The notes below the pieces were generated by a model. It had not been told where the DNA came from and searched no databases. It saw only the letters and a list, made by a program, of their open reading frames with translations. From positions 138,297,920 through 138,361,919 of the forward strand of contig NC_080540.1 in NCBI RefSeq assembly GCF_028640845.1: a DNA stretch of 64,000 bases, read 5' to 3'. Source of the stretch: Ahaetulla prasina. Lineage: Eukaryota; Chordata; Lepidosauria; Squamata; Colubridae. Below, one piece after another: positions 10,164 to 23,159 of the stretch; the stretch's first letter is position 1; each line of letters begins with the position of its first letter. The translations under genes were made by a program, and so were the position numbers.

Positions 10164-13100
10164 GACATGGTTTGAAGAAGAAGCAAAAGAGACTGCTGCT
10201 TTCCTGGTTAATAAAAATAAATGTCATCTTTTTTTCATAGTAAAGACTTGTTGTCTCTCTATGCCTCCCCCCCTCCCAGTTATAGGTCGCCTTGATTAAT
10301 TTGAATAATTTCATTTTGAGATTAGCATTAACGTGGCTCTTGGTTCTCCAGGTTTTCACAGCTCTTTGAATATACAACTTCTAATAGATGCAATGTTATT
10401 CTGCTTCCTCAACCTCAGGGCATATTTGGGTTTTTTTACCTTGCCTTTATTATTTTTATATTTAATTTGTTTTGAGTATTGGAAAATTGTGTGGGATAGC
10501 CAGATATTTAAACTTCAGAAACAGACTTGAATTATACACATATATTATCTTTCACTGTATCTTTTTTAAGGTAAAATGCTGTATGATACTCTGCATCTTT
10601 CCTACTCAGTATTTGATTCTCCTAGCTCTACTATTTTAGTTTGTTGCTTGAAGCACAAAATTTTATCATGAATGTGTACACCAAATTCCACAAGGATATA
10701 ATTAGGCTTTTATTGTGATGTATAGGTACAGTTGAGGCATTATGAGACTTCTCTTTACATGGGCATTTATTATTATTTAATAAATTATTAAATTGATTAA
10801 TTTGAGAACATCCACAAAGCAGTAGATTTCAGGGCATCCAGAGTCATCATGGAAACCTTCCAGTTTCTAAAGCTAGGATGCCCCTCAAAAAGTCACCTCT
10901 ATTCTGTAATGAAGTTTTAAAATAGTCTTCTTAATTGAATTTAATAACTACTTCCAATGTCTGTGGTTGAGTGAATGAAGAGCGTACATGTGATTGTTGG
11001 AAAAGGCAGAGGCAACCACTCAGTGTGGTACCCATGCCTGTTTTGAACTGTGGCCCAACCCACTCAAAGCATGCAGTTCCAAGATTCCTGCAGTAAATCT
11101 GATCCTTGGTTTAAATAGATTACCAATTCTTGTCCTATAGAAGCAATGCCTTTCCAATTAGCAGGGAATACGGTAGTGCTCTTGTTCTGAATAGGCTTTG
11201 ATGTAAATCCTACTTTATTTATTCCTTCCCTGAATGCTCCTAAATTATCTAAAATGTTTCCCACCTGTAAACAGAGTCATCTTCCCATCAGAATTGTTCT
11301 CAAGCTAAAGAAAGTTGCACATAGGTACTTGAGAGGTGTCTTACAATCAGAGGAGTACATGGAAGGGCAGATTGGCGAAATTATTAATACTTGCTATGTA
11401 AGTCAATGGGGCTTATCTTCTAATGAATATTTTTAGACTAGCTTTCTAAAAACGTTAATGCAGCCTTTCTTAAATTCTGATTCTGCTGCAATCTAAACTG
11501 ATGCATCCATATATCCATACTCCCTCTCGCCCAATAAACTAGTGGTTTCACTGAAGTTAGTAATACTCCAAAGTGAGTTGTCATTTCTAAAACAGGACTC
11601 CCTTCTCAGCTGTTTGTGACTCCCTGAAGGTTCCCAACACATAGTTTGAGAATTTCTATGCTAACACAAAAGTCATTGAAAATGCTTGGAGGAAGAAAAC
11701 CATGGAAAATACGGTGCCACCACAGCGAAGGAGGAATACATGCAATATTATTTTAAACTTGCAACGGAATGTACTTACATTTTATTTGCCTAAGCACACT
11801 GTACTTTATATAATTTGTTTTGGGTATGATAGAAACTCCGCAGCAAATGCTATTGGCATTTTTAGCAGAAGAAAAGCTATTGACAGAGGTCTGAATATCC
11901 ATGGCCCATAACCCTGCACATAAGACATACACGCCCACCCATAGTTATCTCATCTTCTGGTTAAACAGGTTTGGCAGGCTTTTGAAACAAAATAACAACT
12001 CTGCTCTTTTTCTCTTAAGAAGCAAAAGTTCCCATCCTTGAAATGGTCCCTCCCTTTGGGAAAAACCATCACAGCTAACCTATTTCCAGCTACAGTTGAG
12101 GATGATATCTAGAGGCACCCAGCAGAAAAACAACTTAGTGCCTTTCATTGCAGCTCCACCAAAAGAGATCGGCCAGAAACGGCTGCAATTTGAGGCTTCA
12201 GTTCTGGTTGATCAAAACCAGCAGGCCAAACCCTGATTGCTTACCATCCATCTTATGCAACTTCATGTCCTGCAGATGTGTTCCCAATTTGTTTGCCTGG
12301 CTGCAAATTGTGGGCTTTGAAGTTTAAACACAAGGAGGTGAGAGGATGTTCCGGATTGTCTCTCTCCTTCCCCCCCCCCCCCATTGTCTTTAGTGCACAG
12401 GTGGAAGCATCAACCCTTGGATCTAGGATGGTTCACTTCAGCAGATTAAATGGGTCACTAGAAGTTTAATTTCTGGATGAGCGAAATCCCAACCATTCCA
12501 TAAAATAGAATATGATGTGTGTCTTTAGACAAGCTGATTAAAAAAAAAAAAAGAAAGAAAGCTCTTTTCTTTGTAAAGCCAAACTGGGATGAACCTTGAT
12601 ATCACATGTGAACCTGAGTATCAAGGTGAAAATCATTTCTTTTGCAAATGGCTTCCAGACTTGGCCTTAATCAAACATTTGGGCTACTGAATTAGGAATC
12701 CAAACTCAGCCTCACCTTCAACCACCCTCATCTTCTTGCCACCATATAATGCCACCCTGCTCTGCCGTTTGACTCTGGAATTTGCCCCAGTGTTCTTGAT
12801 ATAGGCTCACTCCTTTTTATTTGAAAGTTTGGGGACAGAATCCTTGGGGTAGATTGCTATGCAATGAAGCCCAAAGCTTGACAAAATGGCATATCTACCT
12901 GAGGTGTGCACCTGTTTCAAGCAGCTGAGCATCCTAAATGGATGTGCACAAATAGACTTGCCGGCACATTTTCTTTCATTGCACACCTGTTTCTGTTTCA
13001 CTTAGCTAGGTTGCAGCCAATTTTAAATGCATTTGCTTGCCTTCCTTCTTAACCCTTTGTGAGGCACATAAGCTTTGAAAGTGCAAAGACCAGCCCAAAA

Positions 13101-14188
13101 CATGTCATAAGAAGACAAAAGAACTCAGCTTTCCCAACTTTCATTCGATGCCTCAAAGCTGATTGGTTAGATTTTATTTCAGTACTGACTATAGGACAGA
13201 GAGTCCACTGTATCTTCCATTTGCAAATGGTATCAAGGAGAGCATTCCAGCACCTGGTCCCTTTTCCAAGCTGCTCTCTGACACAAATGCTAATGATAGA
13301 GCTGCCCCTGATTTCTAGTTCCACTGACTGTGACGTCTTGAGAAAATCATTTTCCTCTTCCTTCACTCTCCCTCTGAGGAGCAAATCTGTTTACCAGATT
13401 TCTGAGTCACATGGGAAACTGGGTCCAAAATCACTGTAGGAGGCAAGGCATCTAGAAGGCCACATGAGTGCCAAAAAATATAATAATAATGGCTTGGGGA
13501 GAAAGTAGCTTAAAGAATTGAGGTCCTTTGCTTAAGCTATTGAATGATACAATTGTTGGGCCGTACTGGCAATGAAAGATGCTTTGGAGTAGAGGTGAAA
13601 TACAGAGAGGTCTTACAAGAAAAATGACCCAGGGATGTGAGTAAAATCCTCCTCCCAATGAAATGCAGCCTTGAGTCTTTCTTTCCTTTTTTCGCAACAC
13701 TTGTACCAGTAGGTGCCACTTGGCATCACTCAAATTTATATTATTTCCAGCTAATATATCCCTCCAATTATTGATTTATATCAGAGACAGAGATCTGTAT
13801 TTTTGCTGCTCTTTAGGCATTAGTGAGAAGTTCACAGGACAAGGGGCAGGTGATAGCTGTATCCCTTTTTAGACCACCACTCAAAGTTTCCGAGTTCATG
13901 CCTCAAAAACAATAAAATAGATTTAACTACTATATTTTAAAACCTGCAAAAAATAATAATCAGAAAAGTTCAAATGTGTCATTTCTTATACCTCGAAGTA
14001 ACACCATTTGTAACCCCTCACAAAGGCATTCCCATCCCTAATGTAGAAAGTTGTTCACTCGGCATTTTTTCCTGAGCCAGTGATTTGAAAATGCATTTTG
14101 GATCCATTAAAAAACCCAACAAATAAATGACTGCCTTGGTTTGATTTTTGGGCTACCCTTCATGATGTGTAGGATATCCAAAACCAAG
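10164..14188. other. Unassigned sequence, low repeat recognisability
   Basis: I see no confidently assignable transposon, exon or RNA gene in this 4-kb stretch. It includes a poly-C run near 12370 and an A run near 12540. Short frames of up to about 126 residues (around 13059-13439) have no recognisable domain and no splice context, so they are not called as genes. Confidence 0.3.
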
Positions 14189-14363
14189 TACAGGTAGTTC
14201 TTCACTTACAATCGTTCGTTTAGTGATCGTTCAAAGTTGCAAAAGCACTGAAAAAAGTGACTTGTGACAGTTTTTTCACACTTAAAACCATTGCATTTCC
14301 CCCATGGTCACATGATCAAAATTCAGATGCTTGGCAACTGGCATGTATTGATGATGGTTGCAT
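14189..14363 (+). mobile_element. MITE, 'ACAGGTAGTCCTYGACTTAC' family, truncated
   Basis: It starts with 'tacaggtagttcttcactta' and continues through the family's internal words ('gttcaaagttgcaa', 'cccatggtcacatgatcaaa', 'cttggcaactgg'). It stops abruptly after 'gatggttgca', about halfway through a ~390-bp element. Other copies in this window lie at 35117, 40166, 41506, 45151 and 47240. Confidence 0.75.
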
Positions 14364-14394
14364 AAAGACTATTTGTAACAATTTTAAATAGATA

Positions 14395-14576
14395 AAATAT
14401 ATTAAAAATGTTAAATCTTACAAAATTGTCTGGAGTGGGTATTAATTTTTTAATTGCTTAAGATGTTTCTTATTGTTCAATTGTTGTTATACCTTTGGAT
14501 TTGTAAACTGCTCAGAATCGTTGACTGAGATGGGCAGCTATAGAAATTGAATGAATGAATAAACAAATACTGTCAT
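14395..14576 (+). mobile_element. CR1/L2-like LINE 3' end
   Basis: The sequence 'gtaaactgctcagaatcg', then 'gagatgggcagctatagaa' and a (AATG/AATA)n tail has the layout of the 3' terminus of CR1/L3-type or L2-type LINEs ('...ccgcccagagtcg...gggcggtataaat'). No coding sequence is preserved. Confidence 0.6.
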
Positions 14577-14649
14577 TTTGGTCAGAAGTGTTTAAAAAAA
14601 ATGGAACAATTAAAGAATGTGGGTCAATTGACAAAGATGTGTTTTTAAA

Positions 14650-15330
14650 GCCCTCTTCAAGGGCACATACCTACTGGTGAATGGATTTCACAGATGCAGC
14701 ATAATCAAAGGGAAGGCTTGACCCCATATATCCCTCCAGTCAGGACTAACTGGAAGGTGAGCTTCCCTGGGTGGATCTTAGTGGGTGGTTAAGACTCTTG
14801 CAGGAGAAAGGGTTCTTTTAGATGGTCTGGACCCAAGCCATTTAGGACTTTAAGAATAGTAAGCAGCATTCATATCGTACCTAGAAACAAACTGATACCC
14901 AAGGTAAGGATTTCAAAATGGCTGTCACATGGTCTTTAGGGACTATTTCAGACACCACGCTAGCGGTCTAGGATTTTCATTTATCGAAATTTCTGAAAGA
15001 TATACAGAGGACATAATTGAAATCAAACCTGGAGGTTATCAGTACATGAATCTCTGGTTTTAGGTCATTATTATCTAGGATTGGAGGCAGCCAGTGTATC
15101 AGCTAAAGTTGATAAAATGTGCTTCTGGCTTCAGAGTAGAAGGATGAGGGAACAATCTAGAATTAATCTCAAGATGGCAAAGTGTGTGACCACCATCTGG
15201 AACAGGTCAGAACATTCACAGTCCTAGAGTTATAGCTCACCACTAGAATTATTTCTGTCTTATCTAGATTTCTTTTCTTATGTCCAGCCCATAACCGTTT
15301 AGGAATTTGATGTCACTAGCATACTAATAA
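14650..15330 (-). mobile_element. Old antisense CR1/L3-like LINE relic
   Basis: The stretch 'acccaagccatttaggactttaa' through 'aacaaactgatacccaagg' lines up by eye with the antisense 3' region of the better-preserved copies at 29.5-30.3 kb ('taagccatggagcgctttaaag'). The match is poor and full of indels, so this is an ancient insertion. The boundaries are approximate. Confidence 0.4.
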
Positions 15331-15769
15331 GTCAACCTATTTCAAAAAGCTATGTGGGGTTAGATATGGTAAGCACTTGAATAGAGGAATCATCAGGATA
15401 GCCAAGGCTGTAGTCTATGCTGTGAAGCCAAAAACCAGAAGAAGACAACAGCAAATTATTTTAATTTATTGCCAGAAAACTACATATATATATCCAGGAA
15501 GTTACTATTAGTCCACATGGATCTGAAGTACTTTTATTAGCATCATGTTATTTAACTCTAAAATCTAGTAGGAGATGCAGCAACAACCATACTACTAAGA
15601 GGAAAAATAAAAATAATAGTTGAATAGTCTCCAAATATGCCCTCACTATAGATACAGGATATTTATTTCCACAAGCGTCTGTGCAACTAGCATAACCGTC
15701 CTCAATACACTGCTTGGGAAAGGCACTTCACTGGCAAACATATTTCTGTAAATAAATAAGTAATTTAAC
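15331..15769. other. Unassigned AT-rich sequence
   Basis: Nothing recognisable beyond short ATATAT runs near 15485. Confidence 0.3.
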
Positions 15770-16169
15770 TACCGTATATACTCGAGTATAAGCCGAGTTT
15801 TTCAGCACATTTTTTGTGCTGAAAAACGTCCCCTCGGCTTATACTCGGGTCTATACGGCTTATACTCGAGTTTTGTTTTTTTTTTAAAGCCCCTCGGCTT
15901 ATACTCGAGTATATACGGCTTATACTCGAGTTTTTTTTTTTTCTTTTTTTCACATTTTACCGGACGGAAGCCCTGCCGGTGCAGTGAGAGGGCGGGGCGG
16001 GGGAGCCGCCAGCCTTCTCAGCTGAGGGAGGGAAGGTTTCCCCAACCGGTAGGTGCCTCATTTCCCACCCTCGGCTTATACTCGAGTCCCCAGTTTACCC
16101 CAGTTTTTGGGGTAAAATTGGGGACCTCGGCTTATACTCGGATCGGCTTATATTCGAGTATATACGGTA
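15770..16169. mobile_element. Inverted-repeat DNA element ('CGGCTTATACTCG' type)
   Basis: The left end reads 'taccgtatatactcgagtat' and the right end is its near-perfect inverted complement, 'atactcgagtatatacggta'-like, closing at 16169. The interior repeats 'cggcttatactcgag' several times. There is no transposase frame, so it is non-autonomous. It is about 400 bp. By its termini it belongs to a hAT-type MITE group seen in squamates and other amniotes; the superfamily call is from memory of the family. Confidence 0.8.
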
Positions 16170-18074
16170 TCTCTTCATTTCTTCCTTCTGTGCAGTGATC
16201 CAATACTCAACTGTCAGCTTTTTGTTTTGTTTTTTTAAAAACCAGCTCTCATCTTTTGGCTTCGATAGCATTTCTGAAATGCAGTTGTTAAGTGGCCAGG
16301 CATGGCTAATATTAATTTTTAATATTTATTTGTTATGCTCAAGATGTCTCATCTTTACCCTGCCAGGAATGCTAACCACAACCCTGTAAAGTAGGTTAGA
16401 ATTATTACCCCTCTATTGCACTATGAGGTGCAAAATAGGTGGTTGGTGAACACTTTCTAAGAAATTAATGGCTAGGAGAATATTTGAAGGAGACCTTCTA
16501 AGCTTTCCCCTAGAGACAAATTAAAGGTGGCGGTATTTGAGAGTTCTTCACTTTCTTACATCACTGGAGGGTCAATATGAATCAGTACTAGAGAAAACAT
16601 AGTCCTAACTCAAGCTCATGGGAAACTGAAACTGAAAGTTGGCTATTATCTAACAAACTATGAAGAAAATGCCAAATTGGCCATGTGACCATCCAAAGAA
16701 CTGATCTTAATACAACTTCTAGATGGAGCTGGCAATAAAAGCTACACCTGCCACCATGGCTGAAGATTTTTGCTTCTAAAATGAGAAATTCTTCCTTCTG
16801 CTGGAAATATAATGTCTCATTGCCAAATTTTAATCTTATGATTTCTGGGGATGAAATGGCAAACTGAAGACAAAGTGGAAATGATGACCATGATGGAATG
16901 AAAATTCAGCAAGTAGACCAGCTCTTTTTAATTCCTCTTTGGACATGGAGAGGACCTGAGATCACCCACAAGTGCTCCAGGAGACAACAAGATAGTGGTC
17001 TCCAGCAGGGTTCTGGGAGATGAAGAAATAGCCATCCTGTTCAAAGCATGGTAAGCACTTTTAAAGACACTGGGTTTGCTTGTTCACTGCTTGCTAACTG
17101 CTTTTCCGCTATGGGGAACCTTGGATCAATAAGTTTTACAATACCAGGTGAGTTTCCTTCAGTCTAATGAAGGAAGTTTTAAATATGTTTAAGGGCTTAT
17201 TTTGTTTTAAATCAGTAAAAGGGAGATTAGAATGTTGATTTTAGAAATTTACACATGGACCAAGGATCCAGCTGGATTTGAATTAAGAGTTTGGAATTAA
17301 TTATTATAACCTTTCTAATGGGAAAATGCTTTTACTTTGAATAATTTTTTTAAAAAGGTGATAGGATGGGACTTTGAAGGTTGGACAGTAGAGGGAACCA
17401 GAAGGAACTAAAGATTACAATGAAAGGAAAACATTTAAATTTGACTTACTAATTCAGAATGAAGCAAAATATTTTAAACTAGATATACTGAAGTATATTT
17501 GTGAACAATGCACCCAAAATTAATTTTAAGAGTCTTATCATTATAGACAGATTATGTTTAAAATATGCTATGGAAGAGGAATAAGCCGTGACTGGATAAG
17601 ACAGAGACAGATCTGAAAATGGATTTTAAAAAGTTATTGAATACAAGAATAATATGGAAAAAGATACTATACTGAATATACAAATGAAACCAGATGATGT
17701 CTTAATAATTAAAAGATATATACAAATAACAAATCAAAAATGGGTCCTGGATAATTTTCTTATATTGGATTTACAAAAAAAAAAAGACTGTTAAAACTGA
17801 AGAATTTGTGGGAAGAGAATGAAAAAATGAAAAGAAGTGAAATTTGTTAAAAGCAAGGAAGGAATATAAAGTTGGTTTATTTGATGAGAGTTAAAATGAA
17901 TATGTTACTATTTCTGGTAACCCTTAATGTAAGTTTTGCTGATCTGAACTGAACAAGAAGGATTTAAAGAGTTGTTTATCAATGAGATATGGGAAGAAGA
18001 GATCATTTCAGAAAGTGCTAAGTTACTAAAATATGTATACATATTGTTATGAAAGGGGAAGTCATTCTTCTTAT
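16170..18074. other. Unassigned sequence, AT-rich in its right half
   Basis: No family is assigned. The purine- and AT-rich stretch from about 17160 to 18050 has the composition of decayed L1 coding sequence, but no protein motif survives, so no call is made. Confidence 0.25.
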
Positions 18075-18148
18075 TTCCTTCCTTCCTTCCTTCCTTCCTT
18101 CCTTCCTTCCTTCCTTCCTTCCTTCCTTCCGTCCGTCCGTCCGTCCTT
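18075..18148. repeat. Microsatellite (TTCC)n(GTCC)n
   Basis: TTCC units run directly into GTCC units. They abut the antisense SINE that follows. Confidence 0.95.
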
Positions 18149-18302
18149 CTTTTTACAAGTAATTCAAGGCAGGATTTAACACAACTTGCTCCTCCTAGAG
18201 AGGGACTGGCCCAAGGTCCCCTGCGGGCTTTCATAGCTAAGGCCGGACTACATCTCAGTTTCCTGATTTGTACCCTGGTGCCTTAATCACTAAGACCAAA
18301 CT
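18149..18302 (-). mobile_element. tRNA-derived SINE, antisense
   Basis: Read on the minus strand it contains 'agtgattaaggcaccaggg', 'gccttagctatgaaagcc' and 'gggccagtccctctctagga'. This is the order of the tRNA-like SINE also found in sense orientation at 57604 and 58150. It is flanked by the TTCC microsatellite. Confidence 0.65.
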
Positions 18303-20184
18303 GACTCTTCTTTACTATATTCTTCTTTTTTTCTTTTCTCTCTCTTTTTCTGCTTTTTCTTTTCAGCACTTTGTTTTTAATTTTTTTTAAAAAAACTTGT
18401 ATTAGCTTTTTTTCTTTTTAGTTGCGATGTTTAATTAAATTACTGACAAACTCATTTAAATCCTATTTTACAACCCAATATAAAATACACAATACCATTA
18501 TTTACAAAATATGCATGCAAAGGCTTTAAAAATAAAGGTTGAATTGTATTCAGAAACCTTTCATGAGGTCCACATCCTACAATTTCCCATTTCACAGAAG
18601 TGAGGCAGACAAATGTGCTTGGCACACCCAAGCCAAATTCTGCCGTAGGATCAGGCAGTAGCAGAGGCGACAGGAAACTGTGGCAGGCAAGCTAACTACC
18701 AGGGCGTGCTTATGCAGAGCATGTGGAGAGAGGATAACTTTTCCAGGCCATCTGAAAAAAAATTCCACACAGACAGCACCATTCCTGCATTATTTCACTT
18801 AAAATAATTGCTCCAATATAACTGGAAAGAGAGATAATGCTTTCCTTACTTCATTGTTTATTTATTATCTATTAATTATTTGTTCAATGTATGTTCCCCT
18901 TTCCTCCAGGAACGCCAAGGGCTGTCAAACAAATCTCCCCCCTCCCCAAACAATCCTGTAAATGAGTCAGAATTGAGATAGAGCGATCAAAATTAAGTCC
19001 ACCAGTCAGTTTCCACTGCTAAGGGTGAACTCAAACATGGACCTTTCCCCCCACCCCAGCCTATTATCCAGAGCATCCTTTATCTGAATTGGCTTGTCAT
19101 CTTTTTTACAACACACTCATAAATCTGACATAATAAAGAAAACCCATATTATTTTGCCCCCTCTATTTGTAGTTTCTATGTGACCTCATTGCATCTCTTG
19201 GTCCTTTGGGACTCCAGCAAGATTCCGCCCCCCACCTTTCAGCTTCACCCATCTGCAGGCTACCTGCAAGCACCCAGATATTCTTGCAGGCAAGGCTTTA
19301 TCTCAGCCGCCCAGTGCTTCCTTCAAAGGAAAGGCGATGGCCATCAGACTCGACACAGGCCATTTTTGCCAAAGTTCTAAGTGTGCTTGCTTGTGAAGGC
19401 AACTCTGCTTCATCTGCCTGTCCTTTTCTCCAAACAGAGAAGCAGAAGGCACTCCATGCAAGGTAAGGGCGGAGTGCTTTCTGTCAGTTTATAGGAGAGG
19501 ATAGCAGCTCCCTGTTTTATCCTGCAAGGAGACTTTTTCTGTGTGAAAACAAAACAAAAAACTAAGAATGGTAGCTTCCCATCTTTCTTGGCAGAGTGGA
19601 ATGAAGACTGTCAACCTTAAACTTGACCCCCTGACATCACCCATTGAATTTAGATAGGTGAAATATTGGGTCTGGCTCTTGGATTGGATCCAGTCTCCAT
19701 CCTTGCAGTGGCTGGGACAGAGAGGCTGAGACTACTTACAGTATTTTGGTTCTTCCACATCCTACTCCAAAAGGATGCAGGAAAAAGGTAGGGAGAGAGA
19801 GAGAGAGAAAGAGAAGAAAAGGAGGAAGGAAGGAAGAAGAGAGGGAGGGAGGAGGGAGAGGGAAGGATATCAAACTAAAGAAATCTGCATGGAAACAGAA
19901 GAACATATGATTTGTGTACAAAAAGTTCCGATTCAAACCCTGGCATTTCCAGTCAAAAAAGGATGAGTTACCAGATAATGAGGAACATACTTGCTTAAAT
20001 CTCTGGAGAGCCACTGTTTATGGCCCTTGAACATGGCCAATGCTTTCACTTCCACAACTCTCAGGAACAATTTTAGGTTAATCCCTAGTCTTCTAGGGGA
20101 ATGGGGAGATAAGAATATCAATAAATTACTGTTTCATTCCAACTACTGCAGATCTTGATATTTAAAAACATTCTTCCCCCATTC
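18303..20184. other. Unassigned sequence
   Basis: No exon or transposon is recognised. A purine-rich simple tract (GA/GGAA type) lies at about 19790-19865. Confidence 0.3.
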
Positions 20185-20472
20185 CAGGGGTGAAATCTAA
20201 AAATTTTCCCTACCGGTTTTGTGGGCGTGGCTTAATTGGTGGGCGTGGCTTGGTGGTCAGATGCCTGGGTGGGCGTGGCCAATAACAATAAATAATAAAA
20301 ATAATGAACAAAATATACATAACAATAAGAGGTACCAAAAACCAACTTTCACACTTTACACACACACAACACAACACAGCTGACTCACACACAATGTAAA
20401 AGCAGCTGCACCTCGCCCAAAATGACCCCTGCAACAAGCACACAGCCACAAAAAGCTCAAAAATCAACTTTC

Positions 20473-20517
<45 letters not shown>

Positions 20518-21095
20518 CACAACACAACTGACACACACACACACACAAAATGCCACATACAGCTTCGTGAGATTTTGTGTGTTTGTGTAGTTAGAGTGAA
20601 ACACTACAGAAACACACCAAATCTCAGAAAGCTGCACAAATATTTTATTATTTTATTTATATTTTTAGATAAAAGCAGTTGAATTTAAAACTTCCTTTTA
20701 AATTTAGACGTAGCAATTTAAAGTTAATTGCTATGTCTAAAAAAAAAATAAAACTCTTTAAAAAACCCCAATTAACTATTTTTTTAAAGCTCCCCCTCCC
20801 CAGTTACTTACCCAGTTCGAAGGACAAGGCAGGCAGATTGAGTTGCTCACCAATGAGATGGATTGCAGGCAGGCAGATTCAGTTGTTAGCTGATGCAATT
20901 GATTGCAGCAGCTGAAGCAAAGCAAGGCAGGAGCGAGCCCGAAAGAAGCAGCAAGTAGGCAAGTGGGGACCGGGCGATTGGGTGGGCATGGGCAGGGGGG
21001 TGGGCAGTGATTTTTGCTACCGGTTCTCCAAACTACCCGCCCCCATTGCTACCGGATCGCGCAATCCAGTCCAAACCGGCAGCATTTCACCCATG
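20185..21095. mobile_element. Inverted-repeat element, 'CAGGGGTGAAAT...ATTTCACCC' type
   Basis: The left end is 'caggggtgaaatctaaaaat' and the right end is 'ccggcagcatttcaccc', so the termini are inverted repeats. Inside the left end is a cluster of 'gggcgtggctt' words, and inside the right end is 'ctaccggttctccaaac'. A (CA)n tract at 20480-20516 lies in the interior. No transposase remains. It is about 0.9 kb. A shorter relative occurs at 41200-41476. Confidence 0.65.
20480..20516. repeat. Microsatellite (CA)n
   Basis: A pure CA run inside the inverted-repeat element, with further short CA tracts nearby. Confidence 0.95.
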
Positions 21096-21869
21096 CCCCA
21101 TTCCACATAAAAAAATAATAATAATAACATCAGTAGCCACTACCATATCCTATTTTATGAAGGGTGTATATGTCTGGGCACATGTACAAAAAGTAGTTGA
21201 TCTCAGAAGCCCTCAAGCCAGGATTTCCTGTGAATGAAATGTAAAGCTCCGGAGTTGGGAGTGGAGTTAGGCAGTTTTTTTTCCAGTGGCGACATGGACT
21301 GCCCAGAAGAGCCCTGGAATTGCAGCAATGGAAAGCGTTACAAAATAAAACGCTAGCTTTACTTCCATTTCAGCTGCTCTGCAAATAAATTGGTTTGGAA
21401 ATCGAACACAGGCAACGTCGTGGGATCACAGAGGCCTGGAGTTACTTGCAAACTGGGGGGAAATGCTTGTGCTGGTCCCCTTAGTTATCTTTCCACGTTG
21501 CATTGCCTTTCAGCTAGATGCACATTGAATAAAGATTCTTTTCAGTACAGTACAACGACTTGCAAGTCAGGGCATAACAAATGAACCTTAATGCAATCTA
21601 ATATGGGTGTAGATCCTTTGGAAGACCATGACAACCAAAGACGCCATAGAGCAAACAAGAAAATCTAGTTAAATCAAACATATTGAAACAACAAGACTAG
21701 ATTAAAATACCAAGACCAGTATCTGTCTTTAGCTGTTGCAACCACCCCAGGTGGATGTATCTAGTACATTTAGAGAACATCGGCCTGGGAAAGATTGTTC
21801 TAGAGTCCCAGTTTGAGGACTGTCTATAACAGTATCATAAAGAACATGAACAAAGAACATTTGAGCAAA
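21096..21869. other. Unassigned sequence
   Basis: Nothing recognisable. It begins with a short (AAT)n run next to the end of the preceding element. Confidence 0.3.
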
Positions 21870-22100
21870 TATTTATGTCACAATTGCACTTAGACTTATA
21901 TTCTGCTTCCCAGTGTTTTACAGCCCTCTCTAGAGTCAGCCTATTGCCTCCAACTATCTGGGTCCTCATTTTACCCACTTCCAAAGGATGGAAAGCTGAG
22001 TCAACCTTGAGCCGGTCAGAATTGAACTCCTGGCAGTGAGCAGTGAGTTACCTTGCAGTACTGCATTCTAAACACTGCGCTACCATGCCTCTTTGTGCTA
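21870..22100 (-). mobile_element. Sauria-type SINE, antisense
   Basis: The antisense order 'cttagacttatattctg', 'tttacagccctctctagag', 'cctcattttacccac', 'ggatggaaagctgagtca', 'gccggtcagaattgaac', 'gcagtactgcattc' matches the squamate tRNA-derived Sauria SINE. The box-B-like 'ttcaattctgacc' is readable on the minus strand. A second copy is at 43281-43505. Confidence 0.85.
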
Positions 22101-22375
22101 TGTGCACCTTTTTTTTAAAAAAAGCTAAAAAATAGATGTCCACCTCTCTTCTTACAACAGATGTTAGGGGCAGTAAGTTGGAAACATGTTTTCAAAGCGC
22201 AATTCTCTTTTCTTCTATGCTGAAGGAAACCAAGCAGCTTTCACATTTTCCCCCTTGACACGTGGCAGGTCCTTTTCTACCTTTTTCTTTTTTTGTGTGA
22301 TCAATCTGCCACTTGCCATGCACCTAAATGGGTTAACAAGGGCCCTTCCAGAGTCACTTTGGATAGTGAGATGGG

Positions 22376-23123
22376 TGTTGTGACCTAGGCCCAAGTAGTT
22401 ATTACCAGACACAATCAGTCCTAAACAAATGTAGTTTATTAGAACAGCTGAGAATTACTTCATTCTCAGCTTAGTCCAAATTAATTCCAAAACAAATGCT
22501 TCAGAAAAAGTTTTTCAGCTTTATCACAAATCTTTGTCTTCTTTGGCACCTTGCCAAAGGCTTTTCCTGACAATAGAGATTTTACAGTATCCTTCCCCTG
22601 GAATGGGGAGGGAATGGAGATTTTGCAGTATCCTTCCCCTGCCACGCTCACCAAGCCATGCCCACCAAGCCACACCTACAGAATCGGTAGTAAAAAAAAT
22701 GGAAACCCACCACTGGAAAAGCCCCATGAAGTTCAGAAACAGGAGACGCCAACAAGAAACAATTGTAGCAACATTGCTTTCCTACAAAGAGCCCAAGAGC
22801 CGTTGTTTTAAGTCTTATGGGAGGAGCCAATCATCTCCTGACCTTACTCCTGAGTCATCCTTTTTACTTTAGCTGCTCTTGCCTTCTGGCAGCTCTTCCC
22901 ATGTGTGCACGAGGAACAGGCTCCTCCTGTTCCTCTGCCTCTCTGCTGTCCGCCTCTAGAGGCTCCGAAGTCATGCATTGCTCCCAGAGGGCCCTGGCCC
23001 CATCTCTGCCTCTGACGCAGAACCCTTGGCCAAGCTGGCTCCAGGATTGACCCATTGTCCTCCCCAGCCTCCTCATTGTCCAACTCTGCTGCCTTCTCCT
23101 CAGGCTGCTGGTGGACCACAACA
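22376..23123 (-). mobile_element. Solo LTR, antisense, interrupted by a small MITE
   Basis: On the plus strand it runs from 'tgttgtgacctaggccc' to 'ggtggaccacaaca', so the LTR reads TGTTGTGG...CACAACA on the minus strand. It matches along its length the LTR at 45345-45959. Flanks are 'atggg' and 'ctggg', a 5-bp target duplication with one mismatch. A polyadenylation-signal region and a 3' end are conserved between the copies. A ~145-bp insertion at 22571-22716 is absent from the other copy. No internal retroelement genes flank it, so it is a solo LTR. Peptide frames inside are incidental. Confidence 0.8.
22571..22716. mobile_element. Small repeat, 'ACCGGTAGTAAAAATT...CCACCACTGG' type
   Basis: It is nested in the antisense LTR and contains two tandem 'cagtatccttcccctg' words. 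It ends 'atcggtagtaaaaaaaatgg...cccaccactgg'. The same right end occurs at 34290-34345 and 44230-44270. Confidence 0.65.
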
Positions 23124-23159
23124 CTGGGTGGCATTTAAATTAATAATAATAATGATCAT

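Noticed and set aside
10009..10377. A Lys/Glu/Arg-rich minus-strand frame and Ser/Leu/Phe-rich plus-strand frame
   Set aside because: Direct translation of the CCCT/CT/CTTT microsatellite.
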